Shown one piece after another: positions 1-7,733 of a stretch of DNA of 64,000 nucleotides; the first letter of the stretch is position 1; each line of letters begins with the position of its first letter. The notes beneath the pieces were generated by a model. It saw only the letters and a program-made list of their open reading frames with translations, was not told where the DNA came from and did not search any database. The position numbers were made by a program, and so were the translations under genes. This stretch comes from Lachnospiraceae bacterium (GTDB taxonomy: Bacteria > Bacillota > Clostridia > Lachnospirales > Lachnospiraceae). The stretch is taken from the NCBI GenBank assembly GCA_017518735.1, contig JAFWTY010000036.1, positions 40,071-104,070 of the forward strand. The letters are read 5' to 3'.

Positions 1-1625
1 TCGATAGCAACTTCATACTTCTTGTCTACTTTGATAATATCGGCAACAACACCAAAAATACCTTTTTCTTCTTCCTTCTTTTCCATTACCTTTTTGATGG
101 TATTGGAATAACCTTCGTATCGAACGGTTAAATCGGAAATGGTATCGTATTTGGATTTTTGCTGATGATAAAGAGCCTGTTTCTCGCGAAGTTTTTCGTC
201 CAGAGAAGTAAGTTCCACACGAAGCGCATCAATCTCTTCTTCAAGTTTGATCTGCGCAAAACGTTTATTCTCTACTTCATCATTGACGCGTTTGAATTCC
301 TCCTCTAAGGAAGTGATGATATCGGATTGTTCCTCTTCTTTGGATTTTACGGTAAGAAGTTTCGCATTCAGTTCGGACAACTGAATGTTTTTTTGCTCCG
401 TCATCGTATTCAAACGTTCCGCACCGGCTTTGATGCTTCCGCGCTCGCTTAAGAGTTCGATAATTAAACTCTTGCTCTTTTCGATACTGAAATTAACCGT
501 TTCGATCTGTTTCTGAACGGAAATGAGTTCTTCGTTTGCCTTCTCTTTTTCGAGTTTTTTGGCAAGGGTATCTTTATCGATTCCTTCTTTTTCAAGATGG
601 ATCGTATTCTTTTCTTCTTCTTTTGCAAGAATCTGAGCATCCACAGCCTCGATTCTGGACTGCATATGCTCCTTATTTCCTTCCGCGGATTTAATCTGCT
701 CCTTCAATAAGGAAATCTGGCCTTCGAGTTTTTCTCTGGTCACATCGAATCCCGCAAGGGAATTTCTGGCTTCTTCAATCTCTTTTTCAAGCGTCTCGAG
801 AGTTGTTTGAAGTTCCTCGTATTCGGCTTTCAAGGTTTCATTACGATGATTTGCACTGTCCAAATCATTCTGTGCAATGATTCTTTTCTTTTCGGACTCT
901 TCCAGATTTGTACGAAGCTTCTCGGTCTCAAGCAGGAAGATATTTACATCGAGTTTTTTCTGTTCTTCTTTTCTCTTTAAGTAAACCTTCGCCTTTTCGG
1001 CCTGTTTTTCCAAAGGTCCGATCTGGTTGTTTAATTCAGCAAGAATATCGTTTACACGAAGCAGGTTTGCGCGTTCCGATTCGAGTTTCTTGGTCGCTTC
1101 CACCTTTCTTCTTTTAAACTTTACAATACCGGCTGCTTCATCAAAAAGTTCACGGCGGTCTTCCGGCTTGGAAGAAAGAATCAGATCAATCTGGCCCTGG
1201 CCGATAATGGAATAACCTTCTTTACCGATACCGGTATCATAGAATAATTCATTGACGTCCTTTAATCTACAGGGCGTACCGTTTAAGAGATATTCGCTTT
1301 CGCCGGAACGATAAATACGTCTTGCAACCGTTACTTCTTCGTAATCAATTGCAAGGGAATGATCGGAATTATCAAGAGTAATTGCTACATATGCGCTTCC
1401 GACTGGCTTACGAAGCTCCGTACCCGAAAAAATAACATCCTGCATAGATGCACCACGAAGCTGTTTGATCCTCTGTTCGCCGAGTACCCAGCGAACCGCA
1501 TCCGCAACATTACTCTTTCCGGATCCGTTCGGTCCGACGATACCGGTGATACCATTTTCAAAATCAAAAACTATTTTATTGGCAAAGGATTTAAATCCCT
1601 GAACTTCAATACTTTTTAAATACAT
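1..1625 (-). CDS. smc: Chromosome segregation ATPase SMC, N-terminal part (cut by window edge)
   Basis: Condensin core ATPase that compacts and segregates the nucleoid together with ScpA and ScpB, both encoded near 54 kb of this window. About 541 N-terminal residues are present. They begin MYLKSIEVQGFKSF, carry Walker A GPNGSGKS at residues 31-38, the QGQI Q-loop region, and a long Glu/Lys/Leu-rich coiled coil from about residue 170. The window ends at the beginning of the hinge (GIFGVVADIIKVDKKYE), so the second coiled coil and the C-terminal ATPase half lie outside. The start follows an AAGGTGG ribosome binding site and lies 21 bases after the rnc stop, so it is the last visible gene of the plsX-acpP-rnc-smc operon. 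I translated this directly. The family is certain; only the truncation limits the call. Confidence 0.96.
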   Translation of the reverse strand, partial: MYLKSIEVQGFKSFANKIVFDFENGITGIVGPNGSGKSNVADAVRWVLGEQRIKQLRGASMQDVIFSGTELRKPVGSAYVAITLDNSDHSLAIDYEEVTVARRIYRSGESEYLLNGTPCRLKDVNELFYDTGIGKEGYSIIGQGQIDLILSSKPEDRRELFDEAAGIVKFKRRKVEATKKLESERANLLRVNDILAELNNQIGPLEKQAEKAKVYLKRKEEQKKLDVNIFLLETEKLRTNLEESEKKRIIAQNDLDSANHRNETLKAEYEELQTTLETLEKEIEEARNSLAGFDVTREKLEGQISLLKEQIKSAEGNKEHMQSRIEAVDAQILAKEEEKNTIHLEKEGIDKDTLAKKLEKEKANEELISVQKQIETVNFSIEKSKSLIIELLSERGSIKAGAERLNTMTEQKNIQLSELNAKLLTVKSKEEEQSDIITSLEEEFKRVNDEVENKRFAQIKLEEEIDALRVELTSLDEKLREKQALYHQQKSKYDTISDLTVRYEGYSNTIKKVMEKKEEEKGIFGVVADIIKVDKKYEVAI

Positions 1626-1646
1626 AAATCTATTGTTCCACCTTGC

Positions 1647-2348
1647 TTATTTCTTTCCGGTAATACCGAGGGATTTCAGCACTTCAAAAGCTGCTTTCTG
1701 CTCGGCATTTTTCTTACTGTGACCTTTTTCCTGAGCAAGCTTTTCTTCATCTATATAAAGGGCCACCGTAAATTCCTTGTCATGTTCCGGACCGTCCTCG
1801 GAAACCAGTTCGTACCTTATGGTACGGCCGGGTGTCTTCTGAATTTCTTCCTGCAGAATGGATTTGCTGTCAACAAATAACGTCCTCTCTCCGATTCCGT
1901 CCATAACAAAGCGATAAATATGTTTAACGGCAGCTTCAAAACCGCCGTCCAAATAGATTGCTCCGATAATTGCTTCAAATACGTCCGAAAGGATCGAATC
2001 TCTCTTTCTTCCGCCTGTTGCATCTTCTCCTTTTCCGAGAAGTACGAATTCGCCTAAATTCAGTTTATTCGCGCAAAAAGCCAGCGCAGGTTCGCAAACC
2101 ATGGATGCTCTTGTTTTGGATAATTCTCCTTCCGGCATGGAAGGATATTCCTTATAGAGATATTCACTCATAACAAGTTCCAAAACCGCGTCTCCAAGAT
2201 ACTCCAGTCGCTGGTAATGTTCCCATTTATTGATTTTTCGTTCGTTCATATAGGACGGATGTGTCAAGCCACTGACCAATAACGAAGAATCCTTGAACTT
2301 GTAATCAATCCGGTCTTCCAGTTTTTCCACAAGATCACTTGTTTCCAT
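1647..2348 (-). CDS. rnc: Ribonuclease III
   Basis: Double-strand-specific endoribonuclease that processes rRNA precursors and cleaves structured mRNAs. The 233 residues are of normal family length. The signature ERLEYLGDAVLELVMSEYL near residues 47-65 holds the catalytic acidic residues, a second acidic motif follows at DVFEAIIGAIYLDGG, and a C-terminal double-stranded RNA binding domain ends with the AEQKAAFEVL helix. The start codon overlaps the end of acpP by 14 bases and uses an AGAGGG ribosome binding site inside acpP, which suggests translational coupling. The acpP-rnc-smc order is conserved in Firmicutes and supports the call. Confidence 0.97.
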   Translation of the reverse strand: METSDLVEKLEDRIDYKFKDSSLLVSGLTHPSYMNERKINKWEHYQRLEYLGDAVLELVMSEYLYKEYPSMPEGELSKTRASMVCEPALAFCANKLNLGEFVLLGKGEDATGGRKRDSILSDVFEAIIGAIYLDGGFEAAVKHIYRFVMDGIGERTLFVDSKSILQEEIQKTPGRTIRYELVSEDGPEHDKEFTVALYIDEEKLAQEKGHSKKNAEQKAAFEVLKSLGITGKK

Positions 2349-2580
2349 TTTTGCCCTCTGCTTTCCGGATCAACTCAACCGCCTCTCCGACTGTGGAAAT
2401 CTTCTTAATGTCTTCTACATCAAGAGAGATGTTTAATTCGTCTTCCACATAGATTACAATCTGATATACATCAAGCGAATCGGCTCCCAAATCGCCTAAA
2501 AATGTAGTATTTTCATTTATTTCACCGGGATATACTTTAAGCACATCCACAATGGCATCTTTTAAAAGATCAAATTCCAT
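2335..2580 (-). CDS. acpP: Acyl carrier protein
   Basis: Small acidic carrier that holds growing fatty acyl chains on a 4-phosphopantetheine arm. The 81 residues include the attachment motif GADSLD, with Ser35 as the modification site, and the usual acidic helix after it (EDELNISLDVEDI). It is slightly longer than typical ACPs because of a Lys/Asn-rich tail (RKAEGKNGNK); the DNA for this tail also carries the rnc start. It sits 29 bases downstream of plsX, the other phospholipid-precursor gene. A carrier protein for a polyketide or D-alanyl pathway is a formal alternative, but the plsX-acpP-rnc context argues for the fatty acid ACP. Confidence 0.95.
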   Translation of the reverse strand: MEFDLLKDAIVDVLKVYPGEINENTTFLGDLGADSLDVYQIVIYVEDELNISLDVEDIKKISTVGEAVELIRKAEGKNGNK

Positions 2581-2609
2581 TTTAAACCCCTTAGTAAGTA
2601 TAGATATGC

Positions 2610-3623
2610 TTATTCCGCTGTCTCAGCCAAAAGACTTTCTTTGATTTTTTCATTGATATTGGATTCGCAGAAACGAATGCACTGACGGATTGCAGCTTTG
2701 CATTCCAGACGAGTGGAATTACCGTGCATCTTAACCACGAGACCCTTTAATCCGAGAAGAGGTGCTCCTCCCTGATCCGCAGCCGTATAGGCCAGTAAGG
2801 TTTTCTTCAAAGAAGGCTTGATCAACGCTCCGCCGATCTTACCGCGAACGGACGACATAAGACCTTCTTTAATAACCTGTACCAACGCTGAAGCCGTACC
2901 TTCGTATAATTTCAAAATGACATTTCCGACAAAGGCATCACAGACCATGACATCAACCGCACCATGAGGAATATCTCTCGCTTCCACGGAACCTACAAAG
3001 TTGATATCCTTGCATTCCTTTAACAAAGGAAAAGTTTCCTTAACAAGTGCATTTCCCTTTTCTTCTTCGGCTCCGATGTTTACAATACCGACCGTAGGGT
3101 TTTCCACGCCCAAAAATTCCTTCATATACACGGAACCCATCTTCGCATACTGAACCAGCTGAGAAGGTTTGGAATCCACATTTGCACCGCAGTCAACCAG
3201 GATGGAGAAACCTTTGGTGGTAGGGAAACAGGGAGCAAGGGGAGGTCTTTCCACGCCTTTGATTCGTCCAACAATTACCTGTCCGCCAACCAGAACGGCT
3301 CCGGTATTACCACCGGATACAAAACAGTCACATTCTCCGCTACGTACCAAATTCATACCGCGAACAATGGAAGAATCTTTCTTGGAACGGATGGCATTTA
3401 CGGGTGGTTCCGCCATTTCGATTACTTCCGTAGTCGGAATAACCGTCAAACGGCTTTGATCATATTTTTGGTCTTTCAATACTTCACGAATGGCATTTTC
3501 ATCTCCCAGAACAGAGATGCTCACCTGTTCAAACTCATTTACGGCATCCACGGCACCAAGTACAATTTCGGAAGGTGCGTTGTCGCCGCCCATACCATCC
3601 AGGGCAATCTTAATCATTTCCAT
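2610..3623 (-). CDS. plsX: Phosphate acyltransferase PlsX
   Basis: Peripheral membrane enzyme that converts acyl-ACP to acyl-phosphate, the donor used by PlsY for the first step of phospholipid synthesis. The 337 residues begin MEMIKIALDGMGGDNAP, the typical N-terminal fingerprint, with FVSGGNTGAVLVGG and LVDCGANVDSKP further on. I keep the first ATG because an AAAGGA ribosome binding site lies six bases before it; the second Met at residue 3 would be spaced too far. It is the first gene of the plsX-acpP-rnc-smc operon and is transcribed from its own promoter, divergent from rpmF. The usual yceD neighbour is not present. Confidence 0.97.
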   Translation of the reverse strand: MEMIKIALDGMGGDNAPSEIVLGAVDAVNEFEQVSISVLGDENAIREVLKDQKYDQSRLTVIPTTEVIEMAEPPVNAIRSKKDSSIVRGMNLVRSGECDCFVSGGNTGAVLVGGQVIVGRIKGVERPPLAPCFPTTKGFSILVDCGANVDSKPSQLVQYAKMGSVYMKEFLGVENPTVGIVNIGAEEEKGNALVKETFPLLKECKDINFVGSVEARDIPHGAVDVMVCDAFVGNVILKLYEGTASALVQVIKEGLMSSVRGKIGGALIKPSLKKTLLAYTAADQGGAPLLGLKGLVVKMHGNSTRLECKAAIRQCIRFCESNINEKIKESLLAETAE

Positions 3624-3701
3624 TTATAATCCTTTCACAGCCCCAAAAAATGTTTCACGAAAACGATTTTGGGCATAATTTCCCTATTTACACACCCATA
3701 T

Positions 3702-3730
3702 ACTATACTAAAAAATCGGCTAAAAATCAA
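3702..3730 (-). promoter_or_regulatory. Promoter of plsX-acpP-rnc-smc
   Basis: On the minus strand TTGATT and TATAGT are separated by 17 bases, 80-110 bases upstream of the plsX start. It is back to back with the rpmF promoter. Confidence 0.7.
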
Positions 3731-3758
3731 GAAGTACGCAAAATGCGTAAAAAATTCA

Positions 3759-3788
3759 TTGACAAAACTTCCTAACCTTGTATATAAT
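3759..3788 (+). promoter_or_regulatory. Promoter of rpmF
   Basis: Perfect sigma-A hexamers TTGACA and TATAAT with an 18-base spacer, about 50 bases before the rpmF start codon. Strong promoter expected for a ribosomal protein gene. Confidence 0.85.
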
Positions 3789-3839
3789 CGATAAGTACGA
3801 CAATTACGTTAATTATCTGTGAATTGGAGGTGTATCAAG

Positions 3840-4022
3840 ATGTCTATTTGTCCTAAGAATAAATCTTCCAAAGGAAGAAGAGATAAAAGAAGAGCAAATT
3901 GGAAAATGGCTGCTCCTACTTTGGTAAAATGCAGCAAGTGCGGAGCATTGACAGTTCCTCACAGAGTTTGCAAAGCTTGCGGTACTTATAACAAAAAAGA
4001 AGTCATCAAGACCGAAGATTAA
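3840..4022 (+). CDS. rpmF: 50S ribosomal protein L32
   Basis: Small zinc-ribbon protein of the large ribosomal subunit. The 60 residues start MSICPKNKSSKGRRDKRR and carry two Cys pairs, CSKC and CKAC, spaced for a zinc ribbon, so this is the zinc-binding form. I place the start at the ATG preceded by GGAGGTG eight bases upstream; an in-frame ATG seven codons earlier lies before that ribosome binding site and is not used. It is normally found directly after yceD and before plsX; here it stands alone with its own promoter and terminator and reads away from plsX. Confidence 0.96.
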   Translation: MSICPKNKSSKGRRDKRRANWKMAAPTLVKCSKCGALTVPHRVCKACGTYNKKEVIKTED

Positions 4023-4040
4023 TTTGCATGAAACATACAG

Positions 4041-4069
4041 AAAGATCGCCAATCGGCGATCTTTTTTAT
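4041..4069 (+). terminator. Terminator of rpmF
   Basis: Ten-base stem AAAGATCGCC / GGCGATCTTT with an AATC loop followed by a T tract, 18 bases after the rpmF stop. Confidence 0.9.
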
Positions 4070-4110
4070 TGCCTTCCCTCTTCTGTCTTATCCACTTTCA
4101 TGGATCAAAA

Positions 4111-4160
4111 CAATAAATAACCCTCCCTGCCGTTATCCGGTAAGGAGGGTTTTCTTATTC
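4111..4160 (-). terminator. Terminator of pta, roughly bidirectional
   Basis: Stem AACCCTCC / GGAGGGTT with an inner CCG/CGG pair lies between the convergent rpmF and pta genes. The minus-strand product ends in TTATTTATTG. The plus-strand copy ends in TTTTCTT and could back up the rpmF terminator. Confidence 0.75.
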
Positions 4161-4181
4161 TTCTATTATACGAACCAGCTA

Positions 4182-5186
4182 TTATTCAGCCTGAGCCTGA
4201 ACTACGGTGATTGCGATAACACCAACGATATCTTCTGCAGAGCATCCGCGAGAAAGATCGTTAACGGGTTTTGCAATACCCTGAAGGATAGGTCCGTAAG
4301 CATCAGCCTTAGCAAGACGCTGTACAATCTTGTATGCGATGTTTCCTGCGTCGAGGTTCGGGAAGATCAGAACGTTAGCCTTACCTGCAACATCGGAGTT
4401 GGGAGCTTTGGACTTTGCAACTGCGGGAACAATTGCAGCGTCAAGCTGGAACTCTCCGTCTACTACAAGGTTCGGATACTGCTCTTTTGCAAGGCGGGTA
4501 GCTTCTACCATCTTGTCTACCAACGGATGTCTTGCGGAACCAACGGTGGAATGGCTGAGCATCGCACAAACGGGATCTGCGCCAACGAGCTGTTTAAAGC
4601 TCTGTGCGGAAGAATCTGCGATTGCAGCAAGTTCATCGGGAGTAGGATCCTGATTCAAACCGCTGTCTGCAAAAATGAAGGTACCATTCGCACCGTATTC
4701 GCAGTTGGGAACGTCCATTACGAAGAATGCGGAAACAAGCTTGCAGCCTGCTTTTGTCTTAAGGATCTGTAAGGAAGGACGAAGGGTGTCTGCTGTGGAA
4801 TGGCAAGCACCAGCAACAAGTCCGTCAGCATCTCCTGCCTTCAACATAACGATACCGAAGGTAATGGTGTTGGTAAGAAGGATTTCTCTTGCTTCTTCCG
4901 GAGTCATTCCTTTTGCTTTTCTGGTGATGTATAAAAGCTGAACATAATCTTCCAGCTTCTCATAGGTTGCAGGATCTACGATTTTTGCACCGGAGATATC
5001 TACACCTGTAGCCTTAACATGCTCGTCAATTTCTGCCTGGGAACCGATTAAGATTAAGTCTGCAATGCCCTCTTTCATAGCCTGCTCTGCAGCATAATAG
5101 GTTCTGTCATCCATGGTTTCGGGAAGAAGAATCGTTTTCTTTCCCAATTTTGCTTTTTCTTTAATGTGTTCAACAAATGATCCCAT
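4182..5186 (-). CDS. pta: Phosphate acetyltransferase
   Basis: Interconverts acetyl-CoA and acetyl-phosphate, the first step of acetate formation with ATP gain through acetate kinase. The 334 residues match the short single-domain Pta of Gram-positive bacteria, without the N-terminal DRTGG region of the long enterobacterial form. Seen in the sequence: KKTILLPETMDDRT at the start, MLKAGDADGLVAGACHSTADTLRP in the middle (read in two parts) and NVLIFPNLDAGNIAYK near the end, all characteristic of PTA/PTB enzymes. The choice of Pta over phosphotransbutyrylase rests on that C-terminal motif. An AAGGAGAG ribosome binding site precedes the start. No acetate kinase gene is adjacent, although pta-ackA pairs are common in the class. 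Confidence 0.93.
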   Translation of the reverse strand: MGSFVEHIKEKAKLGKKTILLPETMDDRTYYAAEQAMKEGIADLILIGSQAEIDEHVKATGVDISGAKIVDPATYEKLEDYVQLLYITRKAKGMTPEEAREILLTNTITFGIVMLKAGDADGLVAGACHSTADTLRPSLQILKTKAGCKLVSAFFVMDVPNCEYGANGTFIFADSGLNQDPTPDELAAIADSSAQSFKQLVGADPVCAMLSHSTVGSARHPLVDKMVEATRLAKEQYPNLVVDGEFQLDAAIVPAVAKSKAPNSDVAGKANVLIFPNLDAGNIAYKIVQRLAKADAYGPILQGIAKPVNDLSRGCSAEDIVGVIAITVVQAQAE

Positions 5187-5236
5187 TGTCTCTCTCCTTT
5201 ATATTTATTGGCATTTGCCTTATTCTCAACAAATTT

Positions 5237-5264
5237 ATTATAGCATGTATTCCGTTCGGCGCAA
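5237..5264 (-). promoter_or_regulatory. Probable promoter of pta
   Basis: TATAAT on the minus strand with TTGCGC 16 bases upstream, just after the queA stop codon. The -10 is consensus and the -35 is moderate. Confidence 0.55.
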
Positions 5265-5279
5265 GGAAGAATTCAAATA

Positions 5280-6305
5280 CTAGAGAATGATCATGGCATC
5301 GCCGAAGGAAAAGAAGCGATACTTCTCTTTCACGGCTTCTTCATATGCATTCAAAACATTTTTCCTTCCGGCCAGTGCGGAAACCAGCATGATCAGGGTC
5401 GATTCCGGCAGATGAAAATTCGTAATCAAACCGTCTAGCACCTTGAATTTATATCCGGGATAGATAAAAATCTCCGTATTTTCACACTTTGGATATACTT
5501 TTCCTGTTTCATCGGATGCACTTTCTATCGTTCTGCAGGAAGTCGTACCGACACAGATTACCCTTCCGCCACGCTCCTTACAAGCATTAATTCGATTGGC
5601 GGCATCTTCACTCACTTCATAATACTCGGAATGCATGTGATGATCGAGAATGTTTTCTTCCTTAACAGGACGAAATGTTCCAAGACCCACATGAAGGGTG
5701 ACAAAAACGATATCCACCCCCATAACCTTAATCTCTTCGAGCAATTCGGGTGTAAAATGTAACCCTGCCGTCGGAGCGGCTGCGGATCCTTCGTATTTCG
5801 CGTAAACCGTCTGATAACGGTTTTTGTCCTGAAGTTTATGCGTAATATAGGGAGGAAGCGGCATTTCACCAAAAGAATCCAGAAGTTCTTCCCAGATGCC
5901 TTCGTATTCGAAATGAACAAGTCTCTTGCCCTCTTCTGCAATTCCGACAATCTCAGCCTTCAGTTTTCCTTCGCCGAAGGAAAAACGCATTCCTTCACGG
6001 GCTTTCTTTCCGGGTTTTACCAGAGTTTCCCAGACATCACCATCCAGTCTCTTCAAAAGAAGAAACTCAACAACGGCTCCCGTACCTTCTTTTGTACCAA
6101 AAAGTCTGGCCGGAATTACCTTCGTATTATTCAATACAAGGCAGTCTCCGGCTTTGAGAAAGTCCGGTACCTCTTTGAAGATGTGATGTTCATAGGCACC
6201 GGTATCCTTATTCAAATATAAAAGTCTGGATGAACTACGATCCTCCAGCGGATCCTGCGCAATCAATTCTTGCGGAAGTTCATAGTAAAAGTCAGATTTA
6301 TTCAT
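5280..6305 (-). CDS. queA: tRNA preQ1(34) S-adenosylmethionine ribosyltransferase-isomerase QueA
   Basis: Transfers the ribosyl moiety of SAM to preQ1 in the wobble position of tRNAs, forming epoxyqueuosine. The 341 residues show the family markers [20 protein letters not shown] at the N-terminus, [15 protein letters not shown] in the middle and [16 protein letters not shown] near the end. Its start lies only two bases after the aminopeptidase stop and no clear ribosome binding site is visible, so translation is probably coupled. It is the last gene of the pheS-pheT-aminopeptidase-queA operon. No tgt gene follows in this window, although queA and tgt are often adjacent. Confidence 0.96.
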   Translation of the reverse strand: MNKSDFYYELPQELIAQDPLEDRSSSRLLYLNKDTGAYEHHIFKEVPDFLKAGDCLVLNNTKVIPARLFGTKEGTGAVVEFLLLKRLDGDVWETLVKPGKKAREGMRFSFGEGKLKAEIVGIAEEGKRLVHFEYEGIWEELLDSFGEMPLPPYITHKLQDKNRYQTVYAKYEGSAAAPTAGLHFTPELLEEIKVMGVDIVFVTLHVGLGTFRPVKEENILDHHMHSEYYEVSEDAANRINACKERGGRVICVGTTSCRTIESASDETGKVYPKCENTEIFIYPGYKFKVLDGLITNFHLPESTLIMLVSALAGRKNVLNAYEEAVKEKYRFFSFGDAMIIL

Positions 6306-6307
6306 AA

Positions 6308-7717
6308 TTACATATTTTTCAAAAAGCTTAAGTAACCTCTATAAGTTTCATAGATATCCGCCTTGGAAATAACTTCCATCGGCGCGTGCATATTGAGGAC
6401 GGCAACGCCGCAATCGATTACATTCATGCCATATTTGGCAAGGATGTATGCGATGGTTCCGCCACCGCCGAGGTCTACGCGACCAAGTTCGGCAAGCTGA
6501 ATCTGCACTTTGTCCTGATCGAAGATCTGACGAAGTTTTCCAAGGTATTCTGCGTCAGCATCGTTGGATCCGCTCTTTCCGCGTGCTCCGGTGAATTTGC
6601 AAAGCACCATACCACGTCCGAGATATGCCACATTTTTCTTATCAAAACTACTTGCATAGGACGGATCAAAAGCACTGGATACATCGGAAGAAAGCATGTT
6701 GGAATTTGCCAGGCATCTTCTTAAGGTAATATCGCTTAAGCTTCCTGTTAAATTAAGGATTTCGGCTACTGTGTTTTCAAAGAATAACGAAGTCATTCCG
6801 GTTGCACCAACGGAACCGATTTCTTCTTTGTCAACAAGGATACAGCAAGCTGTTTTGTTTACGGCAGGAGTATCGAGAATTGCACGGAAGGAAGGATAAG
6901 CACAGGACTTGTCATCATGTCCGTACCCCATGATCATGCTGCGGTCCAGGCCGCAATCTCTTGCTTTTCCGGCAGGTACGATTTCGAGTTCCGCAGAAAG
7001 GAAATCTTCCTCGTCCATATCATAATATTCTTTCAAAAGAGCAAGAACGGATTTCTTAACAGCTTCCTTCTCTTCTGCGTCTTCTTTAGCCTTCGCTGTT
7101 TTGGGTTGTGCAATGGGTTTGCTTCCGATCACGATATCCAAAGCTTCACCTTCGATTACCTTGGCAGCTTTTTTCTCAAGCTGTTCCTGAGATAAATGAA
7201 TCAAAAGATCGGAAATAAAGAATACGGGATCATCCTCTTCTTCACCGAGGTTGATAATGGTAGTCGTCAAATCCTTCTTTACAACAACACCGTGAATTGC
7301 CAGAGGGATGGTAACCCACTGATATTTTTTGATACCGCCGTAATAATGGGTATCGAGGTATGCGATTCCGGTATCCTCATATAAAGGATTCTGTTTTACG
7401 TCAAGGCGCGGAGAATCAATGTGAGCGCCCAAAATGTTCATACCGTTTTCCAAAGGCTCTTTTCCGATGAAGAATGCAATGACGCCTTTGTTTTTGTTAA
7501 CCGCATAAACCTTGTCTCCGGCTTTTAACTTACGCTTGGAAGCAATCACCTTGGAAAGCTCCTTAAAGCCACCGTCTTCCAACTCATTTACGATATAATC
7601 CGTGCATTCTCTTTCGGTCTTGCAATCGGAAATAAATGCTCTGTAGGAAGTTGCAAATGCTTCCAGCTCATCGTTCTGCTTTTTCGTATATTTATTCCAG
7701 ACTGTTTTATTATTCAT
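6308..7717 (-). CDS. M18 family zinc aminopeptidase
   Basis: Cytosolic metallo-aminopeptidase of the M18 (aminopeptidase I) family, expected to remove N-terminal residues from peptides. The 469 residues fit the family. Metal-site motifs are visible: AHIDSPRLD (His99, Asp101), [25 protein letters not shown] with the catalytic Glu pair, and NMHAPMEV near the C-terminus. A GGAG box precedes the start. It follows pheT by 16 bases and precedes queA by two, so it is cotranscribed with the phenylalanyl-tRNA synthetase genes and falls under the same Phe T-box. A link between peptide breakdown and Phe supply is my inference from that arrangement. Confidence 0.92.
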   Translation of the reverse strand: MNNKTVWNKYTKKQNDELEAFATSYRAFISDCKTERECTDYIVNELEDGGFKELSKVIASKRKLKAGDKVYAVNKNKGVIAFFIGKEPLENGMNILGAHIDSPRLDVKQNPLYEDTGIAYLDTHYYGGIKKYQWVTIPLAIHGVVVKKDLTTTIINLGEEEDDPVFFISDLLIHLSQEQLEKKAAKVIEGEALDIVIGSKPIAQPKTAKAKEDAEEKEAVKKSVLALLKEYYDMDEEDFLSAELEIVPAGKARDCGLDRSMIMGYGHDDKSCAYPSFRAILDTPAVNKTACCILVDKEEIGSVGATGMTSLFFENTVAEILNLTGSLSDITLRRCLANSNMLSSDVSSAFDPSYASSFDKKNVAYLGRGMVLCKFTGARGKSGSNDADAEYLGKLRQIFDQDKVQIQLAELGRVDLGGGGTIAYILAKYGMNVIDCGVAVLNMHAPMEVISKADIYETYRGYLSFLKNM

Positions 7718-7733
7718 TTGAAATCTCCAATCA

